In this document: positions 1-11,434 of the stretch, in pieces
Position numbering within the stretch: position 1 is the stretch's first letter
Layout: each line of letters opens with the position of its first letter
Source: Linum tenue
Lineage: Eukaryota; Streptophyta; Magnoliopsida; Malpighiales; Linaceae
DNA length: 64,000 nt
Assembly: GCA_946122785.1 (NCBI GenBank)
Contig: CAMGYJ010000008.1
Location: 17,385,475-17,449,474 of the forward strand
Direction of reading: 5' to 3'
Position numbers and translations under genes: made by a program
The notes under the pieces: generated by a model
What the model was told of the DNA's origin: nothing
The model's input: only the letters and a program-made list of their open reading frames with translations
Databases searched by the model: none

Positions 1-1249
1 ACACATGCTTGGACTTGAAATGTATAAAAAATAGCACAATCTAGCATAAAATAGTTCGCGAGACGACGAAATGAAAGTCAAACTATCAAAAAATGAGGAG
101 TAAAGTGTGTACATTTAGGCCCGAGTCACTTAAACCCACCACCATATTCTACACATAAGTTGGTTACAACGTGTGTTATTGATTTGTATTCACTTAGTTA
201 GGGTCTTATCGTTATTTTTATTGGTTTAGTATTAAATTTTCGGTTTAACAAAAACCAAAACTGTCAAGATGCTATATTGTTTCAAAATTGAAAACCAAAA
301 CTATTAAAATTCTTATCACTTTGGTTTCAGTACCAAACTCAAACTGACCTATTCTTATCGTTACAAACTTAAATCTAAATATATGATATTAAAAATAGTT
401 TCAGGAAGGGATTCCTTTCTAGTTTCATAATTTGATTTTCGCGGGACATGGTTTTGTTGGACTATGCAAGTTGGATTTGTTGGAGACCTGTCAGCGGGGA
501 AGTTGACGGAGTCGTAGGAGCAATGGATGCAGTGGGCGGCGGGTGGTCTAGGAAGGTCGCCGGCTGCGGCCGAATACAGAACAGATAGGATAGGAAGTAG
601 TCTTTGGTGGAGCCGTCGTGGAGGCAGGTTCTTGTTCGGAGTGGTTTAATAAATTACGAATTAATAGAATGATGCGTTAATGATGTGGCATTTATGTGGA
701 TGTTACGTTTTTATCATGTTATAAAAGTCAATATCATTTTATCGTATGGTCAACCATTATTTTTAATAATCAACAAAAGTGACGAGATACAAATGTCATA
801 ATTAAGAATATCATACAACACGATATGATTGAAATGTTGAATAAAATAGGACATACATGACATATTTTTATAGTTCGGGTGTAGTGGCATCATCCCTAAA
901 CTAAAAAACAAACACACTCGTAATTGTATTGTTTGTTTAGATCGAATAGAGTGCGAACACTCTTTAATATTAGCACCATGCTAACATAGTTTATTAAAGA
1001 TATTATAGTAACTACCCACCCATAGCAATAGTTCACTTCCCCCTCCATCCAATGCATTTGACTTTTTATATGCAAATCATAGTTTGGTAGGTAAACATAA
1101 TAGTTTTCAGTTTTAATACCTAAAATTAATTTTGTGCATAAAATTCTTAATAAATATTGATAAAAAAATTACATTTAGTACTTAAAAAAATTATTTCTTA
1201 CATTTTGATAGCTAATTTTTTTAAAATTTACAAATAGGTCAAAGTTTAT
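1..1249. other. AT-rich intergenic DNA, no gene seen
   Basis: No open frame with recognisable protein sequence is present on either strand. A short GC-richer island near 480-640 has no coding signature I recognise. The rest is AT-rich with many stop codons. Confidence 0.6.
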
Positions 1250-1570
1250 GAGGTTTCTGGTCTGCTTTAAGAAACTTGTGGTATGATTTTCTGGTATGTT
1301 TGTAAGAAACTTTTGGTCTGATTTAATAAATTTGCGATCTTATGAGGTTTCTGATATGATTAAGAAAACTTGTGTTATGCTTTAATAAACTTGTGGTCTG
1401 CTTTATGAGGTTTCTGGTCTCCTTCAAGGAACTTATAATCTGCTTTGAAGTTTTTTTATGCTTTATTGAATTTTGTGGTGCAATGGGATTCTTATATGCT
1501 TTTTAGGGTTTTTGGTCTGTTTTATGGTATTTGTGGTGTGTTTTGTTGTGTTTCTGGTATGCATTTTGTG
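1250..1570. repeat. degenerate tandem repeat (TTTCTGGTCTGCTTTA-like)
   Basis: Imperfect copies of a phrase built from 'tttctggtctgctttaag' and 'aaacttgtggt' recur about every 25-45 bases. Units diverge and vary in length, so this is an old, decaying minisatellite rather than an exact array. Confidence 0.6.
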
Positions 1571-1743
1571 ATATGCTCATGATACTTGTAATGATGTGCG
1601 GAACACGGAATTAATGCACAACGCTACACATGTATGTCCCCAAAAATTTCAATAATTACACGCATGCCCCTCTCCTTATAAATCCACATTAATTGTGGTC
1701 AATCACTTAAAACAACAAAAATAATCAAAACGAAATGTTCTTA

Positions 1744-1797
1744 TTGGGTGTTTAGCACACTATGCATATAAATTGGGTGTTTAGCACACTAATGTCT
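1744..1797. repeat. short direct duplication
   Basis: The phrase 'attgggtgtttagcacact' occurs twice about 30 bases apart, immediately left of the Mutator-like element that starts at 1812. Confidence 0.7.
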
Positions 1798-1811
1798 GCC
1801 TATTTGTTTAG

Positions 1812-3231
1812 GGGTTAATGTCATATTTGGTCACTGAGTATACTAAAAAGTGTCATGTTTAGTCACTCAAAATATTTAATCCCAACGTTGGTCATTCGAA
1901 TTAGTAAAACGGTCCACCTTTAGTCACTCTCCATTAACACCGTCAGTCAATTGCTGATGTGGCTAAAAGAAGTGCTGACTCACCCTATTTTAATCCTCCA
2001 CATCACCAAATCCTACCCGCCACGTCACTAAACTCGCAACCTCAGTTTCCCAACCCGACCCATAAACCAACCCTAACCAGACGTCGTCCAATCCACCAGC
2101 GGTCGGTCCATTCCTCACCGTCGTTCTTGACTCCGCGATCATCAACAGCTTCTATAGAATCCTCATTCTTCTCCAGCTATTAGCCGTCGATCATCGAAGA
2201 TGCAGAAGATAAGAAGTCGGCTACGCCCCTCTGTCCATCTTCTCCCTAAATTCCTCTCTCTCTCTCTCTCTCTCTCTCGCCTCCATCACGTTGTATGCTT
2301 CCCTCCCAATACCCCACCGTCCGGCTTGCTCTTCTTGTGGGCCATGAGCTTCGAGAAATAGAACCCAGATCTTGGATTGCGAAGATAAGAAACAAAACTC
2401 AAATTCGGCCAACTCTAGTTTTCTCTACCTTGAAGCTATTGGAAGTGCTGCGAGTTGATTACGAAATAGCTAGAGTGCTGCGAGTTGATTGTAAGTGGAA
2501 TGGAGGTCGCTGAGCCAGGGATCAGAGACTTGGCAGATCCGGAGATGGGGTTCCAAGAATCGCTGGAGATGAGACCAGAGAACAGCCTGAGATGATGTCC
2601 CCAAAGGACGAAGAGAAATATGATCTGAATTCAGCTGGACCGAAGTGACTCCTGAACGGAGCCTACCTTAGATGGCGTCGGGGTCAGCTGCTATTTCGAA
2701 GGGGAAGCAAATGGGGAAGACAAAGTGGGAGGGGCTGATCGGGTCAGAGACAGGTTTGGTAGTGGGTCAAGTTAGAACAAACATTCGACCATGAGAGAGG
2801 GCAGAAGGGAGATGATTATTGTAAATATTGTTCAGCTTGTTGAAGCTATTGGAAGAAGGAGATGATAAAGGGAAGGGGCAGAGAGGAGTGGAGTGCAGGA
2901 GGCGGATTTCCTGGTGGGGAGGAGGGAGTTCATGGCGGTGGAGAATTTGGGGATTTCTAAGTCCGGTGGGGTTGTTGCGGTTGGAAAGGGTTGGGTTGGA
3001 CTGGGCAATGGTTGGTCGGGTCGGTTTGGTGAAGCGGCGGGTTAAAATAGGATGAGTCAGCACTGCTGTTAGCCACATCAGCAATTGACTACGGTGTTAA
3101 CAAAGACTAACGGAGAGTGACTAAAGGTGACTGTTTTACTAATTCGAGTGACCAACGTTGGAATTAAATATTTCGAGTGACTAAACATGAAACTTTTTAG
3201 TAAACTCAGTGACCAAACGTGACATTAACCC
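1812..3231. mobile_element. Mutator-like element with long terminal inverted repeats
   Basis: The left end begins GGGTTAATGTCA and the right end is its complement (TGACATTAACCC). The inverted similarity continues for roughly 150-160 bases at each end, through motifs such as 'caacgttggtca' and 'caattgctgatgtggct'. The interior (about 2.0-3.0 kb) is richer in GC, has a (CT)n tract near 2255-2279, and encodes no transposase I recognise. Long terminal inverted repeats and a non-transposase interior fit a non-autonomous Mutator-like element. I could not find a convincing 9-bp target duplication, so the exact ends are less sure than those of the element at 27.1 kb. Confidence 0.75.
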
Positions 3232-3512
3232 AAGGGTTCCAAATTCCTATAAGTACTAGAGGAGGAAAATAAATGGCCATTTTGTACAAATAAAAACCTA
3301 AGTGACCATTTTGGATAACTGCTCACCAATTAATAATTGGGCGGGATCCTAGATATTATATAAAAATAATTGGGCGGGAGATGGTAAGGGAGAGACAGAG
3401 GAGCATTTCAAAAGTCCCTTCCTCGGAAAAGGAGAATTAGGGTTTCCTTCCTCCCTTGCTTTCCTCCTCTGTCTGTTGCAAAATCTGGCATTTTGGCCTC
3501 TAATTGGCGACA

Positions 3513-5089
3513 ATGAAGCGCACTCGCCAGTCGAGTTCTGATAGAATCAGCAACCTTCCAGCCAACGTAATAGAGCGCATTCTCCAGTTCTTGCCCATAG
3601 AAGATGCTGTGGAAACGTCAACGCTATCTACACAGTGGAGGAAAATTTGGGCAGGTATTCCTAAACTCGTTTTGAATGGCTTTCTTGCTCGAATCCATGA
3701 CAATGGAAACCATCCGTCGGATTCGAATAGGCTGATGTTGAACGTCTACAAATTTCTGATGCTTCATGATGCAAAGATAGATAACTTGGTGCTTGGATTT
3801 CCTGGGTTAAGGCCCTCCCCTGATATCGATCACATGATTCTCTACCTCTCCAAGAAAGGCGTCGAGGGTTTGACCATTATTTTCACTGATGACGACGACA
3901 TCGACTACAGTACTTGCCCGAAAAGTGGCCGCAATATCCCCAACTCCCTTTTCTCTGCTCGCCAACTCAAGTTTCTGAAGCTGCATGGTTGTGGATTTCA
4001 GCCACCATCTTGCTTTGTGGGATTTGGCAGGCTGATCACTCTTGAACTCAAGAAAGTGCACTTGGGGCCTAATTTTTTCAACAAATTCATCCCCAAGTGC
4101 TCGTGTCTAGAATATCTGAGCCTTATAGAGTGTGAATTGGATGGTAAAAAGGCCGAAATCGTGGCTCCTTCTCTCATTACGCTTATCTTCAACTCGGATT
4201 ACCGTAGTATCTGCTTCAAGAATACCCCACTTCTTTCAACGGTGAGTACCCTACAGGATTACAAATATTGTTACGAGGAAACGTCATTCGAGGTGGAGGA
4301 GGATAAGCCAGATATAGCTGCTGTATTTGCTTCTCTCCCAGCAATTGAGGAGTTGAATGTTGGCACTGAGTTCTTCCTGGTAACACTTCTTTGCTGTTTT
4401 TTTTAACTTGGTTTGTTCAACTTTTTCATTTACTCATTTTGCTCTGGCTGCCATGTGTTGTTTCTTCTTCTCTCTAGCTCTGTACTGCAGGGCACGTCCC
4501 CTACAAGCTTTCCACTGAGCTGCTTCATCTGAAAGAAGTCATAATAGTTAATGTCTTGCTGAGCAGTTTGCCGGAGGCTCGAATTTTTGTTTGTCTCATC
4601 ATGAGCTCCCCCAACTTGCATAGACTCACTATTTCGGTTGGTCAAAATTGCTTGCTTACTTACTTGTGTTGTGAGCTAAAGTAAAACTTCAGTTGATCAA
4701 ATCAATTTGTAGGGGTGGCAGTTAAGGCTCTTTCCTGACTTTATTTCTTTTGATGAATGCTGCTGGTGTAGCTCGATGATGATAACGATGACCATCAGCC
4801 CACAGAGGTTATTGGCAGCTTACAGATGGTGTTGGAAGCAGAGGAAATCCCTGCCACTTGCTTTCAGTGCCTAGAAGAGTTTAATATGCACGACTGTCGG
4901 GGTACAAAGATTGAGCTCGAACTACTGAGGTTTGTACTAGCTTCTGGCCCCGTGCTTCGTAAGATTACCATTGAACCAAATGATGGAATGGACTCCAGCA
5001 AGGGTCTCGATTTCTTGATGGAGGTAACACAATGTAGACGTGCTTCCAAGGAAGCAGAGGTTATATATCTCAAGTCACATGAACGATGA
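3513..5089 (+). CDS. F-box/LRR/FBD protein, copy 1 (447 aa, 3 exons)
   Basis: The model joins exons 3513..4379, 4478..4636 and 4772..5089; all introns are phase 0 with GT..AG ends. The start is the ATG at 3513 (MKRTRQ); the frame is open upstream but has no earlier ATG. The F-box lies at about residues 10-50 and contains DRISNLPANVIERILQFLP. A leucine-rich region follows (residues 50-290, with a conserved GFGRLITLELKK-type motif). Exon 2 carries the CLIMSSPNL motif. Exon 3 carries the FBD domain, with 'LELLRFVLASGP' and the terminal 'KEAEVIYL'. The family's known role is SKP1-dependent substrate recruitment to SCF ubiquitin ligases; the substrate is unknown. All core motifs are intact and no frameshift is seen. 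Confidence 0.9.
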
Positions 5090-6330
5090 GGTTGGGAGTG
5101 GCATTGGGGTTGTTGTGGCGGTCATCTTCCTATTTCAGCTCTCTCGAGTTGGAATGCATGTTTATATTTCTGTGTTTCTGTAAAACTGATGGAAGGATGT
5201 CTGGGTCTTAGCCTTAATTTTGGAGGGAGGGGAGGAGAGCTTTTGGACGAGAAGTATGGTTTATTTGCTTCTCTCTAAGGTTGGTAAACGTTTATCTTGT
5301 TAACGGTCTAATCGAACCGAAATTGATAATTAATGGTTATCAATAATCAATTAAATGGTAAATATGGTCGGTTCTTACTAGGCAAATTTAAGTAACTAGT
5401 TTTTTTGCCCGCGCTTCGCAGCGATAACAAACTAATAATACTTACAATTTTATTCACTTAATCATGATTTAGTTGAAATCGAATAATTCACAAAATTGTT
5501 AGGATCAGATACTAAAATGAGTTTTATATGGTGTCTTAATAATTACGAAATAAATATATTGTATATTTGTTTAATTGATACATAAGAAATAACTACCAAT
5601 TGATAAAAATTATGTAGTCTCTTAATCATTATGAAATACATACATCTCTAAATAATAAATTCTAGATAATGATCGTACTTGTAATTTATGTAACATTGTT
5701 ACCATCTTCCATAGCATGTGGTCTAATAATAAAATCAAATTATAGAAAGAGATATTTGATTAGACGGTTATGTAAACGTTAACTAACCTTACATAACCTT
5801 TGCATAATGGAAAATGATAACATGGTCAATCTTTTATTTAGTTACTAATGAAGGAATTTTAGTTAGTAAGGAATGAATTATGTTACAAAAAAATATCATA
5901 TTTGATTACACTATTATGTGAAAATAATTTAGATTACAAAACCTTTGTAGAATGTAATACACAATTTTTTTTATACGGTATGATCTAATAATAAAATCAA
6001 GTTATGAACTATCCCATCAAGTTACAAAAAGTATCACTTATTCACATTTGATTAAACCTTATGTAAACATTAACTTACAAATCCATTATGTAATGAAAAT
6101 TGATGATATTGTGAATATGTTAGTTAATAATATAGGATTTTTGATTAGTAATAAATTAAGTAACTTGGCCAGCCGCCAGGGGCCCCCAACTTCCTGGGCT
6201 TTGCACGGAATTAATCTACTCACAACCACATTAATAGATATTATTTAATGAACAGTGTTTTGGTTAATGATTTGGGGTTAGCGCTTTTTCCGTAAGGAAT
6301 AGTAAATTAGCGTGGGTTACTCGGCTTTTA
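5090..6330. other. intergenic, AT-rich; contains a GC hairpin-like motif
   Basis: No gene is visible. Around 5398-5432 a short GC-rich inverted motif (CCCGCGCTTCGCAGCG) sits in otherwise AT-rich DNA, resembling motifs found at some plant transposon termini. A comparable motif lies at about 43988-44022. I could not define an element boundary. Confidence 0.4.
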
Positions 6331-6591
6331 ATAATTCACATCATTTTATCGGGCTTTGTAACCCGGAAGGCTGTAGCAAGGCCTGACATTGGCATACAGG
6401 TTAAGTTCTTCCCTGAGAGTGAGATTCAAGAATGATGGCCCTTTCCAATTGCTGTAGCCACTGGCCCTTTCAAATCCACTCGGTTTCTTCTAACAGACTC
6501 CAAACTTTACCATGTCAAAAAGGTATGGGTTTGAGGATCTACCTCAGTCCCGACATAATGTTATTCCCATTCAACTGGTACCTCAGCTTCC
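6331..6591 (-). pseudogene. fragment of NAD-dependent isocitrate dehydrogenase
   Basis: Reading the minus strand from 6591 gives EAEVPVEWE, then HYVGTEVDPQTHTFLTW, SLESVRRNRVDLKGPVATA, IGKGHHS, and after a one-base shift NLTLREELNLYANVRPCYS followed by LPGYKAR. This matches the central part of plant NAD-isocitrate dehydrogenase catalytic subunits, a mitochondrial TCA-cycle enzyme. It is broken by several stop codons, a frameshift and loss of both ends. No intron interrupts the matched stretch, and a splice-acceptor-like 'ttttcaag' precedes it. It is most likely a relic or a piece captured by a transposon. Confidence 0.85.
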
Positions 6592-6599
6592 TTGAAAAT

Positions 6600-8570
6600 C
6601 AGTATATGTAACCACACTCAAATCATATAGATATCCGACAAACAATTAGAATGAGTTTAATCAAATGAAGAACAAACAACTAATTAAACTTCTAATCACC
6701 TCCAAAGAATCGTCCATCAAAAGAATCACTGAGAAATGGAGATAACCCCTTCCCCTTCCCCTGAAATCCAACAGATGCTAAATCAACCCAAATGGAGGGA
6801 AGAATCTCCATCTTCAAATCGAGGAGCTTGATTTGGAAGGGGGAACGAAGGAGGTGGGTGGCATAGGAAAGGGAACAACACGAATGAAGAACCTGATTTG
6901 GCTAGCCGCCAAGAAATTCGTCCCCTCCTTCTTCCGCCGCCGTGTCTTTCGACGCCACCGTCTCCCTCCGCCGTGACATTCAGCGGGTTCAGGGAGGTGA
7001 GAGAGAGGGGAAATCAAGTGCCGTTTTTCGGCGTCCAAACAGCGGGTTCGGAGATGGAAAATCTGTTGTCGCCACAATCTCTTGCCGGCGTTTGTGAATC
7101 GGGGAATGGAAAGAGAAGAGATGGGATAGAAGGGTCTTTGTCTGGTCGGAGGTTAGAGATGACGGGAAAGAGAAGATGGCAGATTCTGGATCGGATATTG
7201 AGATAGGAAGGGATTGGAGAGAAGATGGCAGGTTGAGATGGGAAGGGATTGGTAAAGAGGAGGAAAACAATGGCGTATCTTCCCTCAGCATCGATTCGTC
7301 TTCCAGCAGCCATTGAGGGCATTCAGAGATGGAGAACTAATCCTCCCACTAATTAGCATTGCCTTTACTTTGTCATGGGGAAAAAATGGAAGAAGAAGAC
7401 TGGTCGCAGAGGAAAATGTGAGCAGACAAAGGATGGGGAAGGAAAAGTTCCACTTGAAAGGGAGAGTTCTACATGAGAGAGGAGAGAGGTGGCAGTGGGT
7501 TTTGATTTGACGTAGAAGAATAGAGAGAAGAGAGGATTTGTTTTGACCTAGAAGAATAGAGAGAAGAGGCACGGGCCCACGATGAGGACTATTATCAACG
7601 GTCATGTTTTGTCTAAATCAACGGTCAGACTTGGCCTACCCAAAGATGAGCTCACGTAGGTACGACCGCAGTCAATCACAATGTCTCTTCGTGAACAGTG
7701 TCACACGATTTTTTCGTAATGAACAGTAAATCTCGGTTTTCGGTAAGTTTTGTCTGCTTGTGGCTTAATAATTCTAATAATTACTGATTGATGGTCAAAG
7801 GTTAGTAATCGACCGTTAAATGGTTAACCGATTACTACCATTCTCATAGTTAGAGCCGAAAATAATGTCTCGATGAGCCACAAACATAGGGAGAAAATAA
7901 TGGGATGTTTGAAGCATACAACATCTCTTGCCTACCCTAGTTGTAATAGTGACTTAGGTTCCAATCGGAGATGACAATAAAACCCATGGTCGCGGGTGTT
8001 AAACCGCCCTCGACCCTAGTTGTAATAGTAGAAATGCAATTGAGTGACCACCCAAATCAAAATCTAATTCCTTTTCCTCAACTCTTCATTCACTCTTTCA
8101 CTTTTTTCCTTGGGTTAACATGATTATATTAGTTAGAAATTACGTAGTAGATGTAACATAGTCAAATAATAATGATGTGGATTACATTGTACTCTATCTT
8201 GTAGATTAATAGATGTTTTATGATAAGATGCTTTGAACCGTGTTGAGAATGATTGTCTCTTTGTCGACTTAGTGATATAGTAGGTGCGTTTAGTGTTTAT
8301 AATTAAAAATTTACTTGTTAAAATTTTCATCCAAAAATCGTTAACCAAGGCCGAACTTTAGTTTGGGCGACACAAATGACTAAAATATCCATAATAAATT
8401 CACTTTAGAATTTTTTTTGTGTTCTTTTGTATAATCAAATCATTCAAATAATTTCATTTTGAAAAGACCCAGGGAAATAAAACAGGGGACAAACTGACAT
8501 TTTTCCTCCCATTTGCCGATGTCGGGTCATCTAAATCTCGGTTCAACCACGATTGACAATTTTTTCAATG
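6600..8570. other. intergenic; purine-rich segment, no gene recognised
   Basis: The segment 6770-7560 is purine-rich on the plus strand with several short overlapping open frames that look like low-complexity artefacts. Sequence such as 'gaacagt' recurs near 6250, 7690 and 7720. No recognisable protein, RNA gene or clean element ends were found. Confidence 0.4.
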
Positions 8571-8577
8571 AAAATTT

Positions 8578-8693
8578 TGACAGAAGGGCATGTTTGATAA
8601 TTTTTTCAAAGTACAGGGGCATATTTGATGTAAAAAATAGTAGAGGGGCATGTTTGATAAAACGTCATAGTAGAGGGGCATGTTATACCTATA
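8578..8693. repeat. short tandem repeat, four units
   Basis: The phrase 'agaggggcatgtttgata' and close variants recurs four times at intervals of about 25-35 bases. The units are imperfect. Confidence 0.75.
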
Positions 8694-9606
8694 ACCCTTT
8701 ATTCTAGTGTTATTAAAGCCGAGTCGAGCCGCTCGGACCGACCTGTAAAATCGCCACCCGGTTACAAAATTGGCTCGAAACCGTCTAAAAGCCGCATCGG
8801 TTTTATGTAGCGGTTGACGAAGAAAAGAGGCTAAAGCCTAAAGTGATAAGGAAAGGGTTTTGATTTTGTAAGCCTATAAATATGAGATCTGTTTATGTCT
8901 GTATAATAATAATATGAGAAGACTATCCACTTTATATTTCTTGTTTTGCTATTCAATTTTTGTAGTAATTTGGAGTGGTTCTCATCATTAAAAAAGATCC
9001 TCTACTCTACTCGAGAGCGCGTCGAGTAGGTATCCAAAGTTTGGAAACCAAAGATCCTATCTCTCGTAACATATTACCCATGGATCAAACCCTAAACCAT
9101 GATAAGTAATGAGCACCCCTTACTGTCGCACAAACAATTTATTATTATTATTATTATTCAGTCGCACAAACAAAATCAGTGAAACTCGTTGTTTAGCTAG
9201 TTTGCACAAGTTCAATTTTATGATTCGTTAAGCTTATCCCAATCTGGATATAACTTGTTGGGTTTTTGTTGTTTTGCTTTTTCCTGGTATAGGTCGGTTG
9301 AAGCAGCTTGGAATGGGTGATAGACTCGGCAAGCTTCCTGACCATGTAATCGAACGTATCCTCAAGTTCCTGCCCATAAAAGATGCGGCAAAGACAGCCC
9401 TGTTGTCGAGAAAATGGAGCATTCTTTGGAGAAACATTCCGCGACTTGTGTTTGATGACAGTTTCGCTCGAATCACTAAGGAAGGTGGATCAACGGCAGA
9501 GGTGGAAAAGATACTGATGAAAATCTACAAAGTTCTGTTGCTTCATGACGGTCCGATTGCCGAATTTCGGCATCATGTCCCTGTCAAGATTCCTGGTCTC
9601 CTCCAG

Positions 9607-9847
9607 TGTTAGCGAATTAACCACTTGGCCCCAATAACTCGAGTTATTGGGAAAGGGATAGTTAAGCCTTTTAACCTCTTATACGCCCCCTCAAACGAAA
9701 GCCGATGCCGAATTGGGGGTCGTTATGAGGATTCGAAACCATGACCTTTTGGTTCTAGGCTCTGATACCATGTTAGCGAACTAACCACTTGGCCCCAATA
9801 ACTCGAGTTATTGGGAAAGTGATAGTTAAGCCTTTTAACCTCTTATA
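9607..9847 (-). mobile_element. TRIM (miniature LTR retroelement), 77-bp LTRs
   Basis: Two direct copies of a 77-bp repeat (9607-9683 and 9771-9847) flank an 87-bp middle. Read on the minus strand, the base after the first LTR begins TGGTATCAGAGCC (complement at 9758-9770), the classic initiator-methionine tRNA primer-binding site, and a G-rich tract precedes the other LTR. The 5-bp target duplication TCCAG is present at 9602-9606 and 9848-9852. There is no coding capacity. The two LTRs differ at only a few positions. Confidence 0.92.
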
Positions 9848-10107
9848 TCCAGTTACGAGTCCTTGGAATATACAGAGAGGATTATGATGGTCCGCTAGAA
9901 ACGTCTGTAATATTCTGTCTAATCAGAAGTTCCTTGAGATTGCATAGACTAAAAATTCAGGTAACTATAACCCGAAAAGCAAATTGCACCTGCCTGAAGT
10001 TCACTTCGTTTTTCTTGTTTTGTTTTGACACTGACTTAAATTTCATCCTTCAATCTGAAATATTCATGGAGATGAAAGCCAGGGAGGAGGCAGCCTTTTG
10101 GGAACCA

Positions 10108-10215
10108 ATGTTGATTTTTTTTTTTTTTTTTGACAAAAGATAATCATATTGATTGATAGAAGATAAGAGAACGTTACATCCTGGAATTAAGCCAGGCCTG
10201 GAAATCAAAGAAACG
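10108..10215 (-). mobile_element. 5'-truncated LINE-like fragment (poly-T end)
   Basis: A run of about 17 T is followed by 'gacaaaagataatcatattg' and further non-genic sequence within the second intron/exon 3 boundary of the F-box pseudogene. On the minus strand this reads as a 3' end with a poly-A tail. No target duplication was found, so the class is inferred from the tail alone. Confidence 0.45.
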
Positions 10216-10723
10216 ACTACATTGAAGAGGACTCGGAAATCAACAGTCTGCGCGAGGTCTACATTGAGAACAGCTCAGGCTCACAGCCGGAGCTGGAGCT
10301 CGTGCGGTTTGTGTTAGAAATTGCTCGTCAGCTTCAAAAGCTTGTCATTAAGGCTTCATGTCGATTGGGTCGCAAAGTCCGTCTCAAATTTTTGGAGGAG
10401 GTGGTACGATATAAGCGTGCTTCGACTCAGGCAGAGGTGATTTATTCCTGATATGCTCTTTTGGAGCATACCAGCTCTGCACTTGTGTGTATAGTTTTTA
10501 GTTACTTGTCATGCCCACTGTCTCAATGGTTGGAAGACCTTCAGTAGTTGTTTAGTAGTTTAGTTTTAGACTTTAGTGACTTAGCAGCGTTGGTTTGTAA
10601 TATATTTCCTGTGATGAATTATACTCCAAGTTTTATTCTTACATAGATCTATGAGGGTCTTCAGTTCTTTCTTCCTTTTCCCTTCCTCTTTCCTTCTTTC
10701 AAAAGGTTTAACAGAACTGCAAT

Positions 10724-11426
10724 TAGGGATGGCAACAAAACCCGAATCCGCAAGTACCTTATTATACCCAACCTGGTCAACGTGGGTAAAATCCGTGTTG
10801 ACGGGTTTTGGTCCAGATTCGGGTTTAAATCCGTTTATTATTCATCGGGTTGGGTTGAGTTTGGGTTTAGGTAAACCTGCTCCATGGTATCCGCCCACAC
10901 CCATATAATTAATTTTCCCGGTATATTTAATATTCTAAACAACTAATCCTCTTTATGTTTGTAGAGACATTGTCTAATTTTTTCTTTCTAATTGTGTAGA
11001 ATGAAGTTTATATTATCGAGTGGAATGTGAAGAAGTTTAATTGACAAGGAGGAAGATGATTTCAATTAATCATGTTGTTTATGGATAATTTGTGATTTGC
11101 TTCAATTTTCTTGAGTGCTCTAGATTGGTGTTCAACAATTTGTATGATTAATTTGTGATTTGCTTGAATTTTCTAGAATGGTGTTTTATATATGGATAAT
11201 TTGTATTGAGAGATTGATATTTGACTTTTTATTTTTATAGGAACTTGTTATTGTAAAATTTTTACGATAAAAACCCATGGGTACCCATAAACCTGCGGAT
11301 ACCCAACAGGTGGGTTGGGTTAGCGTTTTTCAAACCCGTTGGGTTTTACCCCGGGTATTTTCACGGATAAACACATGGGTTTGGGTTTTGCAAAACCCGA
11401 CCCAACCCTACCCATTGCCATCCCTA
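10724..11426. mobile_element. non-autonomous hAT element (703 bp)
   Basis: The ends are TAGGGATGGCAA and TTGCCATCCCTA, perfect inverted repeats of 12 bases and typical of plant hAT elements. The flanking 8-bp target duplication is ACTGCAAT on the left and ACTACAAT on the right, one mismatch. Subterminal 'gggttttgcaaaaccc'-type motifs recur. No transposase frame is present. Confidence 0.9.
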
Positions 11427-11434
11427 ACTACAAT

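Larger units (their letters stand above)
9313..10451 (+). pseudogene. F-box/FBD gene copy 2, deleted and transposon-disrupted
   Basis: The frame opens at ATG 9313 with a good F-box (DRLGKLPDHVIERILKFLP). After 'HDGPIAEF' it jumps directly to sequence typical of exon 2 (HVPVKIPGLLQ). The whole leucine-rich part of exon 1, the first intron and the start of exon 2 are therefore missing. A TRIM retroelement (9607-9847) then interrupts exon 2. If the TRIM and its extra 5-bp duplication are ignored, the exon 2 frame runs on through 'VIFCLIRSS' to a donor at about 9960. The FBD exon is recognisable at about 10245-10451 (ELELVRFVLE, then STQAEVIYS and stop) behind a LINE-like poly-T insertion. Copy 2 is almost certainly non-functional. 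Confidence 0.88.

Noticed and set aside
1803..3240. 9-bp target duplication of the Mutator-like element at 1.8 kb
   Set aside because: The flanks tttgtttag and aagggttcc do not match, so no duplication is claimed.
3500..3512. Upstream start for F-box copy 1 at a TTG codon
   Set aside because: Plant nuclear genes start at ATG; the first ATG in this frame is 3513 and fits the siblings.
9758..9770. tRNA-like sequence GGCTCTGATACCA
   Set aside because: It is the reverse complement of the methionine primer-binding site of the TRIM, not a tRNA gene; no cloverleaf can be drawn around it.
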